From the NCBI GenBank assembly GCA_015060925.1, contig SUXM01000020.1:1-49225 (forward strand): a stretch of 49,225 nucleotides of DNA, written 5' to 3'. Of this stretch, positions 35,285 through 44,531 are shown piece after piece. The position numbers were made by a program, and so were the translations under genes. Source of the DNA: Parabacteroides distasonis (GTDB lineage: Bacteria > Bacteroidota > Bacteroidia > Bacteroidales > Tannerellaceae). Under the pieces are notes generated by a model. That model did no database searches and had not been told where the DNA came from. It saw only the letters and a list, made by a program, of their open reading frames with translations. Each line of letters opens with the position of its first letter. Position 1 is the stretch's first letter.

Positions 35285-36337
35285 CTATAACTGAATCAAT
35301 ACCAACGGATGTTCAGTCTCTGCACTGGTGGCAATAGCCTGATTCCGTTCTTCATCGATATCAAAACCTAAAATATTCACATCCAAGGTGTACTTGCGTA
35401 CCGGATTTCCTTTGTGGTCGAAGACATAGATGAAATGCCCGCCTTTAGGTGCCTCCTTCCCCTCTTTGTAATACTTTTCTCGTTCTTCCCAAGAAAGACC
35501 GTCAAAGATCGCATAGATATAACGGTCTGTAATTTTAACATCGACAAATCCTTTGATCCCATTCGGAAAACTCTCCCCATGTGCCTCTTTGAAGCGTGGC
35601 TCACCATTAGGCCCATACTTCACAATCTGCTTGCCTGTCTTCAGATTATTAATCTCAAGAACCTCTCCCAACTGGGTGGCTAAGACATAAAGCTGATGGG
35701 TAGGGTTATAATCCGTAAAACTACGCCACGCCTGTGCCAAAGCTACGTTTTTCTCCGGATGGGTCTCCGTCGGTATCGTCCCTACATTTTGATATGACTG
35801 CCCGTCATGACTGACCTCGTGGTATCGGCATTCACCGGAATAGGCAGGCATCAAGAAGTGTTTGTCTGTCCGATAGAAGTCCAACGGACGAATCAAACTT
35901 TTATCTAAGAGGATCTCCTCCACTCGTTTGACGGCTTTCTCCTCTTTGGAGAACATCCACCGGGTGACCTTCATACGGTTTGCATCCAACGTATAGATCG
36001 AATCCACCGCATAAAAACGCACACCATCGGCTGACAATACCTCTTGAGGACCTTCTCCTCGTTTCCCGAAGGGGGTGATCAACTGCCAATCAGGATAGGT
36101 AAACAGATGATAGTAATACCCGTCCGGATGCAGATCTAACATAATTGCCAGATCTCCCTTGATCCTTACCCGATAGGGATACCGGTAAAAGGTCGAATCG
36201 ACTGCAATCTCTTGTGCGGAGACTCTCCGTTCCTCAGGAAATTCGGCATAGGATGAGACACCCGATTCCGAAGAGCCTGCACAAGCATATAGGCATATAC
36301 TTCCTATATATAATAGTAGGGATAGGAGGTGTTTCAT
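35285..36337 (-). CDS. BF3164-like lipoprotein, six-bladed beta-propeller (TolB-like)
   Basis: 350 residues. The signal peptide ends in a lipobox-like YACAG (Cys20). The mature protein has the features of BF3164/TolB-like propellers: FTYPDWQLITPFGKRGEGPQ is the signature strand-turn of the family, and other blades follow with similar spacing (YAVDSIYTLDANRMKVTRWM, HFIYVFDHKGNPVRKYTLDV). Its start codon overlaps the stop of the NVEALA peptide gene (ATGA), so the two are translationally coupled. Genes of these two families commonly sit together in Bacteroidetes; neither has a known function. Probably faces the periplasm or the cell surface. Confidence 0.85.
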   Translation of the reverse strand: MKHLLSLLLYIGSICLYACAGSSESGVSSYAEFPEERRVSAQEIAVDSTFYRYPYRVRIKGDLAIMLDLHPDGYYYHLFTYPDWQLITPFGKRGEGPQEVLSADGVRFYAVDSIYTLDANRMKVTRWMFSKEEKAVKRVEEILLDKSLIRPLDFYRTDKHFLMPAYSGECRYHEVSHDGQSYQNVGTIPTETHPEKNVALAQAWRSFTDYNPTHQLYVLATQLGEVLEINNLKTGKQIVKYGPNGEPRFKEAHGESFPNGIKGFVDVKITDRYIYAIFDGLSWEEREKYYKEGKEAPKGGHFIYVFDHKGNPVRKYTLDVNILGFDIDEERNQAIATSAETEHPLVLIQL

Positions 36338-36579
36338 TCTGTTTCTCTTTCCGGATCTATGCTAAGACCTGTATATTTAGCTTCTACTTTATGTCCATAG
36401 CAATCAATATCTCCATCATTGATACAATAAAAGTTTTCAGGGAAACCATAACCTTCCCCTTGTGCCAATGCCTCTACATTCTGGAAAGCCAAATCGGAAA
36501 CCGATTCGTTTCCTGCATAGTGGTATGCTCCGTAAATAGCTCCCAATCCAATCAATACAACCAATACTTTCTTTTTCAT
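36334..36579 (-). CDS. NVEALA family exported peptide
   Basis: 81 residues from the ATG at 36579; a longer reading frame to 36732 would run across the divergent promoter and is not credible. An N-terminal hydrophobic segment (about 4-20, MKKKVLVVLIGLGAIYGAYH) is followed by SDLAFQNVEALAQGE, the hallmark of NVEALA peptides, then a short tail with two cysteines (YCINDGDIDCYG). The motif is thought to mark an export or processing site. The gene is coupled to the propeller lipoprotein gene and divergent from a ToxR-like membrane regulator, which suggests the peptide could be a signal or partner of that regulator (inference). Confidence 0.88.
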   Translation of the reverse strand: MKKKVLVVLIGLGAIYGAYHYAGNESVSDLAFQNVEALAQGEGYGFPENFYCINDGDIDCYGHKVEAKYTGLSIDPERETE

Positions 36580-36703
36580 TTTTACTATTGCATATTTATG
36601 TTTTCGCTGGCAAAGGTAGAGCGAAAACCTCCGAAAAAAATATTTTTTTGTCGACATTTTGTTGACATTTACCTTTTGCCCTCCACAAATTAGCAAAATG
36701 ATG

Positions 36704-36711
36704 TATTTTTG
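36704..36711 (+). promoter_or_regulatory. Putative -7 box of the ToxR-like regulator gene
   Basis: TATTTTTG matches TAnnTTTG 23 nt before the ATG at 36735. A TTTG at 36675-36678 could be the -33 box but is 25 nt away, longer than usual. The region 36580-36734 is the shared divergent control region. Confidence 0.5.
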
Positions 36712-36734
36712 CGGGCAAAAAAATAGAAACAACC

Positions 36735-37883
36735 ATGAATAAACGTACTTTATATGCGTATGGAGTAGGAGTATTTATCGTATGTTGGACTATCACCTGC
36801 TTCTTTTTAATCAAAAAAATATGTCATAGACAGGAAGAAGTTATTCTGTCAAGAATAACTTCTATTTTAAGAGATGCTATTAAAATAGAGCAAAAAGGGC
36901 ATATCAAAGTGCATAATAAATATTATGACACTAAACTTTCTCCTAATAGAATCTCTATCAAAGAAAAAGAGGAATGGTGTAACCAAAATCTTTTAGCAAA
37001 AAAAGATCCCAACCGTTCCTGTTTAGACAGTATCTTTAACTCTGAGCTGAAAAGGAAAAAGGTTAAAGCTCAAGGAATGCTTAGTTGTACCTATAAAGGA
37101 AAAACGACCTACAGCTCTCCGGATAGCCTTTTCCGACAGGAGGCAACCCCTTTAACTCCCATCATTTATCGAGTAGATGAAAACCCCAATAACAACATCA
37201 CCCTGCAGGCTTACGTCCACTATTCCAAAGGGTGGTTGTATCTGAATACCTCTATGGCTTGGCTGATAATAGCCATCTGGTTAATCTGTGTAATTGAAAT
37301 TATTTCCAGTTATAAATTCTGGATTAAAAAGAAAATCCAGAAAAAGCAAGAGGAGAACCTCCACCCCATAGAAACCCATATTGTAGCCCAATGGTTCGAA
37401 CTGCCGGGTGGCGCACGATTCGACAAAGAGCATGGGATTATCCTATATAAAAAACATAAAATTTTACTCACACCTAATTCAAATGCTATCCTCACCTGCC
37501 TGTTGGAAGCAGACAACTATTCATTGACACATGAACAGCTCTATTCGTATGCCTACAACCGAAAATATCAGGAGGAACTGACAAGGGAGGAGAAATCCAC
37601 ACTAAGCCAAGCCATCAAACGGTTGAAAGAGCAGTTGGCTCCTATTGATTATATCCATATTAATGCATCCAGAGGAAAAGGTTACCAGTTGACATTTGAA
37701 CAACCCCTTTCGTTCTATTCCAGCACCAGGTTGTATGAACTATATAAGAAGAGCGCTTTGTATGAGAAATCGTATCCGCTCTATAACCGCTTGAGCCTGC
37801 ACTTCAAGAAACCACCACAAACAACAAAGATAAAGAAGAAACGAGGCAGACCTAAGAAGACCCTTTATGACAAAGCAAGCTAA
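36735..37883 (+). CDS. Membrane-anchored ToxR-like regulator with C-terminal AT-hook
   Basis: 382 residues. Membrane segment 1 (about 7-28), a periplasmic domain (about 30-172, with three cysteines at 82, 96 and 118), membrane segment 2 (about 174-193), a basic linker, and an OmpR/PhoB-type winged helix (about 215-322: LLTPNSNAILTCLLEADNY, LSQAIKRLKEQL, INASRGKGYQLT). The last residues contain KKKRGRPKK (367-375), a canonical AT-hook core RGRP that binds the minor groove of AT-rich DNA. The order differs from ToxR/CadC, where the DNA-binding domain is N-terminal; here it follows the membrane part. It is divergent from the NVEALA/propeller pair and probably controls it in response to an envelope signal (inference). 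Confidence 0.85.
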   Translation: MNKRTLYAYGVGVFIVCWTITCFFLIKKICHRQEEVILSRITSILRDAIKIEQKGHIKVHNKYYDTKLSPNRISIKEKEEWCNQNLLAKKDPNRSCLDSIFNSELKRKKVKAQGMLSCTYKGKTTYSSPDSLFRQEATPLTPIIYRVDENPNNNITLQAYVHYSKGWLYLNTSMAWLIIAIWLICVIEIISSYKFWIKKKIQKKQEENLHPIETHIVAQWFELPGGARFDKEHGIILYKKHKILLTPNSNAILTCLLEADNYSLTHEQLYSYAYNRKYQEELTREEKSTLSQAIKRLKEQLAPIDYIHINASRGKGYQLTFEQPLSFYSSTRLYELYKKSALYEKSYPLYNRLSLHFKKPPQTTKIKKKRGRPKKTLYDKAS

Positions 37884-37900
37884 CTTAGGTAGTTTTTCAT

Positions 37901-37908
37901 TATATTTG
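37901..37908 (+). promoter_or_regulatory. Putative -7 box of ribF
   Basis: TATATTTG matches TAnnTTTG and lies 25 nt before the ribF ATG, in the 50-nt gap after the regulator gene. Confidence 0.5.
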
Positions 37909-37933
37909 TATTTTACATAAAGTTGTTGACAAG

Positions 37934-38866
37934 ATGATTGTTGTTCAAGATATAGAGCGTTTGCAAAAAGAAAGGATAGCAGCCACCATTGGTTTCTTTG
38001 ATGGTGTCCATGTCGGGCATCGTTTTTTAATAGAGGAATTGAAACAGGTTGGGCGAAAGAGCGGACTTCCTACCGCTGTCATCACCTTCCCTAACCACCC
38101 CCGTACCATCTTGCAATCGGACTATCAGCCCAAACTGCTCAATGCGTTTGAGGAAAAAGTAAACCAGTTGGCAACAACCGGTATCGACTATTGTATCGTG
38201 TTAAACTTTACTCCGGAATTGGCTCGACTGACTGCCCGGACATTCATCTCCTCCATTTTGGCGGAACAGCTCCATGTGGATACCTTATTAATAGGTTATG
38301 ACCACCGCTTCGGTCACAACCGGACAGATGGGTTTGAACAGTACAAACAGTATGGAGCCGAGTATGGGATGAAAGTTTTGAAAGCCTCCCAATATACAGA
38401 GGGAGAAGCCTCCATCAGCTCCTCCGAGATCCGAAGGTTACTCTCTACCTGCCAAGTAGAAAAGGCTGCCCGGTTGTTGACCTATCCCTATCAGGTCAAA
38501 GGCCATATTGTCAGCGGCTACAAAGTGGGTCGTAAGTTGGGTTTTCCTACTGCTAATATCCAAGTAGATGAACCCTACAAAATCATTCCGGGTACGGGTG
38601 TCTATGCCGTATGGGTTTACTGGGAAGACAAATGTTATAAAGGAATGCTCCATATCGGAAACCGTCCGACTTTGGAGAACGGCGACCATATCACATTGGA
38701 GGTAAACATCTTGGGGTTTGACGGAGATATATACAATAATGAAATAACCGTTGCGTTCATTCATCATATACGAGGGAACATCAAGTTCCAATCATTGGAA
38801 GAGCTGGTCAGACAGCTTAAAAAAGACCGGGAAACGGTCGATCAGTTATTAACAAAAGCGGATTGA
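37934..38866 (+). CDS. ribF: Bifunctional riboflavin kinase/FAD synthetase
   Basis: 310 residues, usual length. The N-terminal FAD synthetase domain (about 1-175) begins with TIGFFDGVHVGHRFLIEELK and includes LLIGYDHRFGHNRTDGFEQY and the ISSSEIRRLL motif. The C-terminal riboflavin kinase domain (about 185-305) has GYKVGRKLGFPTANIQ and GMLHIGNRPTLENG. It makes FMN and then FAD. It is 3 nt before the M20 gene, so ribF, the deacetylase and the flippase form one operon. Confidence 0.95.
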   Translation: MIVVQDIERLQKERIAATIGFFDGVHVGHRFLIEELKQVGRKSGLPTAVITFPNHPRTILQSDYQPKLLNAFEEKVNQLATTGIDYCIVLNFTPELARLTARTFISSILAEQLHVDTLLIGYDHRFGHNRTDGFEQYKQYGAEYGMKVLKASQYTEGEASISSSEIRRLLSTCQVEKAARLLTYPYQVKGHIVSGYKVGRKLGFPTANIQVDEPYKIIPGTGVYAVWVYWEDKCYKGMLHIGNRPTLENGDHITLEVNILGFDGDIYNNEITVAFIHHIRGNIKFQSLEELVRQLKKDRETVDQLLTKAD

Positions 38867-38869
38867 AAT

Positions 38870-39919
38870 ATGTATTACGATGCTATAGAGTTACTTAAGG
38901 GGATGATTACACGCCCCTCTTTCAGCCGAGATGAAAAAGAGGTGGCAGACTTCTTGCAACAAGCATGGGAGAAAGCCGGATATAAAGTTCATCGCAAGGG
39001 GAATAACCTTTGGTTGGTTGCCCCTCATTTCCAATTGGATAAACCGACTATCCTGCTAAACTCGCATATCGATACAGTCAAGCCGGCTTCCGGTTGGACC
39101 AAAGATCCGTTTATTCCGGAAGAGACCGAAGAGGAGCGCCTCTATGGGTTAGGGAGCAATGATGCAGGAGCAAGTGTCGTCTCTCTGTATGAGGCCTTTC
39201 GTATCCTCTCCGATAAAGAACAACCCTACAACTTGATATTTTTAGCCTCTTGCGAAGAGGAGGTATCCGGAAAGAATGGTTTGGAGAGTGTATTGGCAGA
39301 ACTTCCTCCGATAGCTTTTGCTGTGGTCGGTGAACCCACCGGTATGCATCCGGCCATAGCAGAGAAGGGGCTGATGGTGTTGGATTGTGTGAGCATCGGC
39401 AAAGCCGGCCATGCTGCCCGGAACGAAGGAATCAATGCGATTACATTGGCAATGAAAGATATTGCCTGGTTCAATAGTTACCAATTCCCGGAAAAGAGTG
39501 ACTTCTTAGGACCGGTCAAGATGAGTGTCACCATTATCCACGCCGGTACACAACACAATGTAGTACCTGACCGCTGTGAATTTACAGTGGACATCCGTAC
39601 CAATGAGTTTTACTCAAATGAAAAACTATTCAAACTAATCCAATCCCAAGTGGATTGTGAGGTTAAAGCACGTAGCTTCCGCCTTAATTCCTCCCGGACA
39701 GAAATCGGGCACCCATTCGTACAACGGGCAATCATGATGGGGAAAGAGCCATTCGGTTCCCCTACGTTAAGCGACCAGGCTTTGATGCCTTTCCCTTCAG
39801 TCAAGATCGGACCGGGCGATTCTGCTCGTTCACATGCAGCGAATGAATACATTGGTTTCATGGAAATACGGGAAGCGATTGATTTATATGTCAGACTTCT
39901 TGACCAATTAAAGCTCTAA
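38870..39919 (+). CDS. M20 family metallo-deacetylase (ArgE-like)
   Basis: 349 residues. Metal-site motifs of M20 enzymes are visible: LLNSHIDTVKPASGW (His and Asp ligands), GSNDAGASVVSLYEAF, ASCEEEVSGKNGLESVL (catalytic Glu pair) and VGEPTGMHPAIAEKGLMVLD. The dimerisation insert is about 170-270. Short ArgE-like members in Bacteroidetes remove an acyl group from N-acyl-ornithine in arginine synthesis, where acyl may be succinyl rather than acetyl. Arginine genes are not nearby, so the substrate is not certain. It is 3 nt after ribF and 4 nt before the flippase. Confidence 0.85.
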   Translation: MYYDAIELLKGMITRPSFSRDEKEVADFLQQAWEKAGYKVHRKGNNLWLVAPHFQLDKPTILLNSHIDTVKPASGWTKDPFIPEETEEERLYGLGSNDAGASVVSLYEAFRILSDKEQPYNLIFLASCEEEVSGKNGLESVLAELPPIAFAVVGEPTGMHPAIAEKGLMVLDCVSIGKAGHAARNEGINAITLAMKDIAWFNSYQFPEKSDFLGPVKMSVTIIHAGTQHNVVPDRCEFTVDIRTNEFYSNEKLFKLIQSQVDCEVKARSFRLNSSRTEIGHPFVQRAIMMGKEPFGSPTLSDQALMPFPSVKIGPGDSARSHAANEYIGFMEIREAIDLYVRLLDQLKL

Positions 39920-39923
39920 GCCT

Positions 39924-41192
39924 ATGAAAGCCCTTCTTGGAACCATCGGTACCCGTTATCTCATCGCGATACTAAACTTGGCACTGATCTTCATCAATGC
40001 CAAAGTATTAGGGATAGAGGGTGTTGGCCTGGTGGGGCTGATTATAGCAGCTGTAGGTATCGTATCAATTGTCTGTGGCATATTGGCTGGTAATACGATA
40101 GTCTACTTTATGAACCGTTATTCCTTGCAAACCATTTTCCTCCCCTCTTACTGTTGGGTACCTATAGGAGCCTCCTTGACTTGTGGATGCATGGCTTTAT
40201 TGGGACTTCTGCCGGAAGGGTATATGTCGGAGGTTCTGATTCTCTCCATCTTAAACTCATTAGTAGCCGCCAACTCACGTTTCCTCTTGGGGAAAAACCA
40301 TATCTGGGGATTCAACCTGACCTTTATCCTACAAGGTGGGCTTCTTTTCTTTGTACTTATGTTCCTTTATTATGGATTAAACAAGAAAGATGTAACAGCC
40401 TATATTTGGGGGCTTTATGTAACCAATGGCATCGCATTCCTTTGTAGTTTGCTACTTTTATATCCTTACATCAAACAAAAAGAGAAGGAGACACAACCGA
40501 ATAAAGGCTCTCTGTATTCTCTCCTAAAAGAGATGTTTGCCTATGGCCTTTGGAGTAGTGCCGACAATATTGCCGAAACATTAACCACCCGTCTGAACTA
40601 TTTCTTAATCAAACGGTTCATCGGATTAGGAGGAGTAGGATTATTGGACGCCGGGACTAAGATCTCTGAAAGTGTATGGCATATCAACCGAAGCATAGGA
40701 TTCATCGAATACAGCCGAGTAGCACAAACCGATAATCCTAACGAACAAAAGGAGATCACACTACGTTATTTCAAACTGGCTTGTGTAGCTGTTACCCTCG
40801 CAACCGGTTGTATTTTGCTCATACCGGAGTGGTTCTATACCGATTATCTATTCAGCAAAGAGTTTGTAGGGATGAAACAGGTCATAGCCGGATTGTCTAT
40901 CGGAATTGTTGCTTTTGCAGGGAATAGCATATTGAGCCAATATTTCATAGGAAGTGGAAAGGTCCGTTACAGTACCGGATGTTCTTTTGTCGGGCTATTC
41001 ACGTTATGTATTGCCGGATTTGTCTTGATTCCTCTTTATGAAATAGTAGGTTCAGCCATCAGCACAAGTATCGCTTTTTGTGCCATGCTAACCTTTTCCC
41101 TTACGGCTTTCTGTAAAAAAACAGGAACCCACCTACATGAGTTCCTGATTCATAAAGAGGATATCCTATTCGTTTTAAACAAATTCAAATAA
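39924..41192 (+). CDS. Wzx-like polysaccharide flippase / O-antigen translocase
   Basis: 422 residues with about twelve hydrophobic segments. The start (YLIAILNLALIFINAKVLGI, then EGVGLVGLIIAAVGIVSIVC) and the segment YGLWSSADNIAETLTTRLNY resemble Wzx/RfbX-type lipid-linked oligosaccharide flippases of the MOP superfamily. It is the last gene of the ribF operon, not in a sugar-polymer cluster, so its glycan substrate is unknown. It is possibly the chromosomal translocase for a conserved envelope glycan. Confidence 0.8.
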   Translation: MKALLGTIGTRYLIAILNLALIFINAKVLGIEGVGLVGLIIAAVGIVSIVCGILAGNTIVYFMNRYSLQTIFLPSYCWVPIGASLTCGCMALLGLLPEGYMSEVLILSILNSLVAANSRFLLGKNHIWGFNLTFILQGGLLFFVLMFLYYGLNKKDVTAYIWGLYVTNGIAFLCSLLLLYPYIKQKEKETQPNKGSLYSLLKEMFAYGLWSSADNIAETLTTRLNYFLIKRFIGLGGVGLLDAGTKISESVWHINRSIGFIEYSRVAQTDNPNEQKEITLRYFKLACVAVTLATGCILLIPEWFYTDYLFSKEFVGMKQVIAGLSIGIVAFAGNSILSQYFIGSGKVRYSTGCSFVGLFTLCIAGFVLIPLYEIVGSAISTSIAFCAMLTFSLTAFCKKTGTHLHEFLIHKEDILFVLNKFK

Positions 41193-41226
41193 ACACTCCA
41201 AAGCCATACTTAAAACCGTAAAACGA

Positions 41227-42537
41227 TCATTCTTCTTTGATTCTGATAAGTATATTAGAAATGATTGCTGCAATCCCTCCTGTAGTTATACCTGAAGAAA
41301 AGATATTCTTGATAGTTTCAGGGAACTGTGAAAGAATATCCGGATAAAGTTCCACTCCAAGTCCCATACTAAAGCTAATTGCAATAATTAAAGTTGCTTT
41401 ACGATCTAACTGTTGAGATGCTATAATCTTCACTCCGGCAGAAGCAACAGTTCCAAACATAAGAAGAGTTGCACCTCCTAATACCGGGTCAGGCATAAAT
41501 GAAAATAATACACCTACCACAGGGAAGAAACCTAACAAAACAAGGAACATTGCAATAAAATAGCCAACATATTTACTCGCAACACCTGTTAGTTGAATCA
41601 TTCCGTTGTTCTGCGCAAAAATCGAGTTTGGAAATGAATTGAGTATACCTGCGATAAAGGAGTTTAAACCATCTGCAAGAATTCCTCCTTGAGCTCGTTT
41701 TAGGAATTTTTCTCCCTCTACCGGTTCTCCTGAGATAAGAGAATTAGCAGTGATATCTCCATAAGCTTCAATGGCTGTGATTACATAAACTATCGCAAAT
41801 GCGAATATAGCAGAAAGATTAAATGAAACTCCATATTTGAATGGGAGAGGTACATTGAAGAGAGAGTATTCCGGCATATAGCTAAAGTCTACCATACCGC
41901 ATAAACAAGAGACTATATAGCCAATAGTGATACCTATGATTATCGAACCCATTCTCAAGTATCGATTGGAACTTCTGTTAAAAAAGAGGATTAACACTAA
42001 CACAAGTGTCGCAATACCAAGATTCTGAAAGGAACCAAAAGTTCCACTTTCGATTGCCGCAGTACCTCCTCCGCAGGATATAATTCCAACCTTTATCAGA
42101 CTCATACCTATCAATGTCACGACAATACCTGATACCAAAGGAGTTATGATTTTAATCGCATATTTAAGTATTCTACTTATGAATATCTCAGCCAAAGCTC
42201 CAACCATTGTAGCCCCAAAAATCACAGGAAGCCCTCCAATAGTTCCAGCCATAATAATAGGACTGATAAAAGAGAAACTGGTTCCTTGGACACAAAGAAG
42301 ACCACAACCCACCATTCCGAATCTCCAACATTGAATGAAAGTAGCGATCCCAGAAACGAACAACGACATAGACACAAGAAAACTGGTTGTTTCAATATCT
42401 AAGCCTAATGCTCCGGCAATAATTAAAGGCGGAGTTATTATAGCTACAAAAATGGCTAACAGGTGCTGTAAAGCTGCAAACAAAGAATCTTTCAATGGAG
42501 GTCTATCCTCTAACCCATAAATCAGTCCGTTCTTCAT
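41227..42537 (-). CDS. NCS2 family purine (xanthine) permease
   Basis: 436 residues, about fourteen membrane segments. The NCS2 pattern appears in LFAALQHLLAIFVAIITPPL near the start and in VYVITAIEAYGDITANSLIS, where the conserved acidic residues of the substrate site fall. GGILADGLNSFIAGILNSFP follows. NCS2 carriers import xanthine, uric acid or uracil with protons. It begins 2 nt after the xanthine phosphoribosyltransferase gene, so xanthine is the likely substrate. Confidence 0.9.
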   Translation of the reverse strand: MKNGLIYGLEDRPPLKDSLFAALQHLLAIFVAIITPPLIIAGALGLDIETTSFLVSMSLFVSGIATFIQCWRFGMVGCGLLCVQGTSFSFISPIIMAGTIGGLPVIFGATMVGALAEIFISRILKYAIKIITPLVSGIVVTLIGMSLIKVGIISCGGGTAAIESGTFGSFQNLGIATLVLVLILFFNRSSNRYLRMGSIIIGITIGYIVSCLCGMVDFSYMPEYSLFNVPLPFKYGVSFNLSAIFAFAIVYVITAIEAYGDITANSLISGEPVEGEKFLKRAQGGILADGLNSFIAGILNSFPNSIFAQNNGMIQLTGVASKYVGYFIAMFLVLLGFFPVVGVLFSFMPDPVLGGATLLMFGTVASAGVKIIASQQLDRKATLIIAISFSMGLGVELYPDILSQFPETIKNIFSSGITTGGIAAIISNILIRIKEE

Positions 42538-42539
42538 AC

Positions 42540-43106
42540 CTATCTCAAAGTTATCGTACAGTTATCCAAACTGTCTATTATGGCCAGAGATTCAACATGT
42601 ATACCTCTACTCCGTAATTCATCTCCTCCATTTTGGAAACCTTTTTCTATAAGAAATCCCATCCCTTCCAACTTTGCACCAACCTGATTTAGCAAATCAA
42701 TGATTCCTTTAGCAGCATTACCATTAGCAAGAAAATCATCGATAAACAAAACCCTGTCATCCTTGCACAGATAATCACCACTCACACAAACTGAATATGA
42801 ACAACCTTTAGTAAAAGAATAAACCTCCGTCACCAACATATTTTCCATTGTGCTCGGAACTTTCTTTTTCGCAAAAAGTACTGGGACATTCAGATAATCT
42901 CCAACCATAATAGCAGGAGCAATACCACTTGCTTCAATTGTTATCACTTTGTTGATTGAATGGTTAGAGAATCTTCTTACAAGTTCTTTGGCCATTTCAC
43001 GCATAAGTACAGGATCCATCTGATGATTGATGAAGTTATCCACTTTTAAAATACCACCAGGAAAACATTTTCCATCACTTAATATGCGTTCTTTAAGTTG
43101 CTTCAT
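42540..43106 (-). CDS. xpt: Xanthine phosphoribosyltransferase
   Basis: 188 residues, usual length. The PRPP-binding motif [18 protein letters not shown] (about 126-143) and the N-terminal [20 protein letters not shown], then [18 protein letters not shown], match Xpt. It converts xanthine and PRPP to XMP. It forms a two-gene salvage operon with the permease. I looked for a purine riboswitch in the 150 nt before it and saw none. Confidence 0.93.
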   Translation of the reverse strand: MKQLKERILSDGKCFPGGILKVDNFINHQMDPVLMREMAKELVRRFSNHSINKVITIEASGIAPAIMVGDYLNVPVLFAKKKVPSTMENMLVTEVYSFTKGCSYSVCVSGDYLCKDDRVLFIDDFLANGNAAKGIIDLLNQVGAKLEGMGFLIEKGFQNGGDELRSRGIHVESLAIIDSLDNCTITLR

Positions 43107-43127
43107 AAGACATGTTTATTTGGCGGA

Positions 43128-43135
43128 CAAAATTA
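43128..43135 (-). promoter_or_regulatory. Putative -7 box of the xpt operon
   Basis: Minus-strand TAATTTTG matches TAnnTTTG, 21 nt before the xpt ATG. No clear -33 box. Confidence 0.45.
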
Positions 43136-43258
43136 GTATAAAAGTCTTTCTAATCCTATGATTTGTTTGACTTAGATACATTTTACATATGCGATTTACC
43201 AAAAAGCAAACTTTTATTGATAGACACAAGGTCATTTAAGTATTATTCCAAAATGTTG

Positions 43259-44530
43259 TTAATCCAACCAAGGTTTCGGATTCAATTTCGTTCGTTCTTT
43301 CCAGAGCTGGAAATGAAGGATAGTGGCATTCCCATCTTCCGTATCAGTGAAAATACGTCCAATGGCTTGACGGGTATCTACATGGTCACCGGCCTTTACA
43401 TATACTTTACTCAAATTACTATAGACAGTCAGGTAATTACCATGGCGAACAATCACTGAGTTGTTATACCCCGGAACTACAAAAACACGTGTAACCTCAC
43501 CCTTAAAGACAGCCCGCGCATCTGTACCCGGAGTTGTCTGAATATCTATACCATTATTATTGGTGCGTACATACTTCAACTCCTGGTGTTGTTGTTCTCC
43601 AAATGAAGAGACAATGGTATAACGACCTACTAACGGATAAGGCAGACGCCCTTTATTACTTGCAAAATCTTCCGACAGTTTTTTCTCCGCTTTGGTCATT
43701 GCATAACCGCCTTTAGTTGCAGCTATACGTTCTTCACTGTCACCTCCCGTCCGTTTCTTGGAGGTATTAGCTTTTTCACGAGCAGCCCTTGCTTTTGCTT
43801 CAGCACGAGCAATCTCTTCCGCTATCTGTTTCTCTATCTGACGATTCAAAGCATCAGCCTGCTTTTTTTTCTTCTTTAAGTCAGCCTTCAGTTGCTTCTG
43901 TTTCTTATTTAACTGCTGGACCTCCTTCTTCTGATTAGACTCTTCAGCCTGGAGTTTCCGATTTTCCTCCTCACGTGCACCCAAAAGCGTATTCTTTTCT
44001 TCTCGTGTCTTCTCCAGCGCTTTCTGCTTTTCTTCAATCTCTTTCTGTTTTTCTACAATCTCTACCGCCTGTTTCTTTTGCCAATCTGCATATTCACGAA
44101 GATAACGCATACGACGAAGAGACTGGGCAAAATTATCAGCAGATAAGATAAACAAAAGTTTGTCTTGAGAACTACGACGTTTATACAAGCTTTGCACTGA
44201 TTTTCCATAGTTCTTCCTTTTGGCTGACAATTCCTTTTCCAAAAAAGAGATATTACGACGTGCCTCCACGATCTGTTTATTTATCTCTGCTATTTCTTGG
44301 TTAAGCACATTGATTAACTGTCTTCTCGATTTGATCTGCTTAGTCAGTAGATTCAACCGATTCAATGAATTACGGGTAGTCTGTTGAGTTTCCTTCAGTA
44401 TTTGATTAGTTAATTCTATTTCAGCCAACGCTGCTTTCCGACGTTCCTCAAGTGCACGTACTTTGTCTGAGTTCTGTGCCCATACAGAACCAACCAACAA
44501 CATAAATAGAATAAACCAACAATATCTCAT
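43259..44530 (-). CDS. EnvC-like murein hydrolase activator with degenerate LytM domain
   Basis: 423 residues. A signal peptide (about 1-18, ending VWA) is followed by a long coiled coil (about 20-250, rich in Lys, Glu and Gln) and a C-terminal LytM/M23 domain (about 300-423). The metal ligands are altered: the first motif reads NNNGIDIQ instead of HxGxD, and the last one has LHFQL instead of HxH. Active M23 endopeptidases need those residues, so this is more likely an activator of amidases in cell division, as EnvC is. Last gene of the dut-TPR-DUF4292-envC operon. Confidence 0.88.
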   Translation of the reverse strand: MRYCWFILFMLLVGSVWAQNSDKVRALEERRKAALAEIELTNQILKETQQTTRNSLNRLNLLTKQIKSRRQLINVLNQEIAEINKQIVEARRNISFLEKELSAKRKNYGKSVQSLYKRRSSQDKLLFILSADNFAQSLRRMRYLREYADWQKKQAVEIVEKQKEIEEKQKALEKTREEKNTLLGAREEENRKLQAEESNQKKEVQQLNKKQKQLKADLKKKKKQADALNRQIEKQIAEEIARAEAKARAAREKANTSKKRTGGDSEERIAATKGGYAMTKAEKKLSEDFASNKGRLPYPLVGRYTIVSSFGEQQHQELKYVRTNNNGIDIQTTPGTDARAVFKGEVTRVFVVPGYNNSVIVRHGNYLTVYSNLSKVYVKAGDHVDTRQAIGRIFTDTEDGNATILHFQLWKERTKLNPKPWLD

Positions 44531-44531
44531 C

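Noticed and set aside
36580..36732. Upstream extension of the NVEALA reading frame giving a 132-residue protein
   Set aside because: The extension runs across the divergent promoter and lacks a signal sequence; the ATG at 36579 gives the standard NVEALA length with a proper N-terminal hydrophobic segment.
43107..43258. Purine riboswitch upstream of xpt
   Set aside because: The conserved junction and loop bases of a purine riboswitch are not seen on the minus strand; only a -7-like box is visible.
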